Shown in pieces: positions 63,788-64,000 of a DNA stretch of 64,000 nt. Source of the DNA: Microbacterium esteraromaticum. Its GTDB lineage: Bacteria > Actinomycetota > Actinomycetes > Actinomycetales > Microbacteriaceae. The position numbers and the translations under genes are program-made. The stretch covers positions 372,001 to 436,000 of the forward strand of contig NZ_FUKO01000019.1 in assembly GCF_900163815.1 (NCBI RefSeq), read 5' to 3'. Numbering within the stretch: position 1 is the first letter of the stretch; each line of letters opens with the position of its first letter. The notes below the pieces were generated by a model, which made no database searches, was not told the origin of the DNA, and was given only the letters and a program-made list of their open reading frames with translations.

Positions 63788-64000
63788 TCAGCCCTTGGAG
63801 AGGAGGTCGACGACATCCTGCGGGTTTTCGTCCGGCGAGAGCGCGATGGTGATCTCGTCGCCACCCAGGGCTTCTTTGACCTCGATGGCGCCGCGTATGT
63901 CATCGCCGATCTTGAGAAGCAGGCGTGCATCAGCACCGGCTCGAGCTGCGCGGTCCGTGACCGTGCTGAGCACCGCGGCGCCCTCGGACGTGAACGTGAT
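63788..64000 (-). CDS. C-terminal part of an unidentified protein
   Basis: 70 codons before the stop at 63788; the gene enters from the right edge. Readable parts are ARAGADARLLLKIGDDIRGA and EALGGDEITIALSPDENPQD, ending DVVDLLSKG. The family is not recognised. It is soluble and acidic, and no start is in view. Confidence 0.6.
   Translation of the reverse strand: MTFTSEGAAVLSTVTDRAARAGADARLLLKIGDDIRGAIEVKEALGGDEITIALSPDENPQDVVDLLSKG

Overview
The window is GC-rich, gene-dense actinobacterial chromosome. It looks like Microbacteriaceae, probably Microbacterium or a close relative. The reasons are a WhiB1 regulator, a SigH/RshA-type sigma and anti-sigma pair, a fused actinobacterial 2-oxoglutarate decarboxylase/dehydrogenase, GuaB1, DUF3097, an Rv3235-family protein, and many promoters of the TANNNT plus 6-7 nt plus ATG/GTG kind that give leaderless mRNAs. 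There is no rRNA gene, so the genus is an inference. No phage, IS element, CRISPR array or plasmid gene is visible. No gene-free stretch exceeds 300 bases; the longest are about 200-220 (110-321, 10203-10404, 21391-21603, 22588-22806, 30618-30837) and each is described by a regulatory, repeat or terminator entry, or in the gene beside it.

Layout. 1-14.7 kb is a core block: the end of a padR gene, secA, a GntR regulator with an aminotransferase, a CpaE-like ATPase/SAF/HTH group, an Rv3235-family gene, pdtaS, whiB1, bcp, rsgA-aroA and sigH-rshA. Its gene content matches the Mycobacterium tuberculosis Rv3219-Rv3240c region. 14.7-21.4 kb holds an Eis-like acetyltransferase, kgd/odhA and guaB1. 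21.4-22.7 kb is a nuclease-like gene bracketed by two copies of a 70-bp nested inverted repeat; a third copy follows ung. 22.7-29.4 kb carries a CNNM/CorC-like pair behind a small upstream ORF, an old yellow enzyme, nnrD, a polytopic membrane protein, a thiamine-binding protein and a NUDIX hydrolase. 29.4-32.2 kb is methionine synthesis (metX, metY). 32.3-40 kb holds an SDR, ung and a complete six-gene peptide/nickel-type ABC operon.

40-48.2 kb contains a tyrosine phosphatase with a leader ORF, a SIP-domain gene behind a likely iron box, an HEXXH protein with an arginase-family enzyme, pspA with a large TPM protein, DUF3097, trmB, a degenerate CPBP protease and tRNA-Arg(CCG). 48.2-53.1 kb has two lipoproteins, a BTAD regulator with DUF2945 and DUF488 proteins, and a GDSL hydrolase. 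53.2-59.4 kb is an amino-sugar locus (NgcEFG-like importer, SIS protein, RpiR regulator, divergent N-acetylglucosamine-kinase-like gene). 59.5-64 kb has a DUF222/HNH protein, argS, an LmeA-like protein, a short DUF1990 protein and a partial gene.

The most unusual signals are the 70-bp element around a nuclease-like gene, a strong excess of the octamer CGGATGCC/GGCATCCG that also builds the intergenic hairpins, and a small ORF starting MDDPP that overlaps a CorC/CNNM gene and resembles magnesium-sensing leader peptides.
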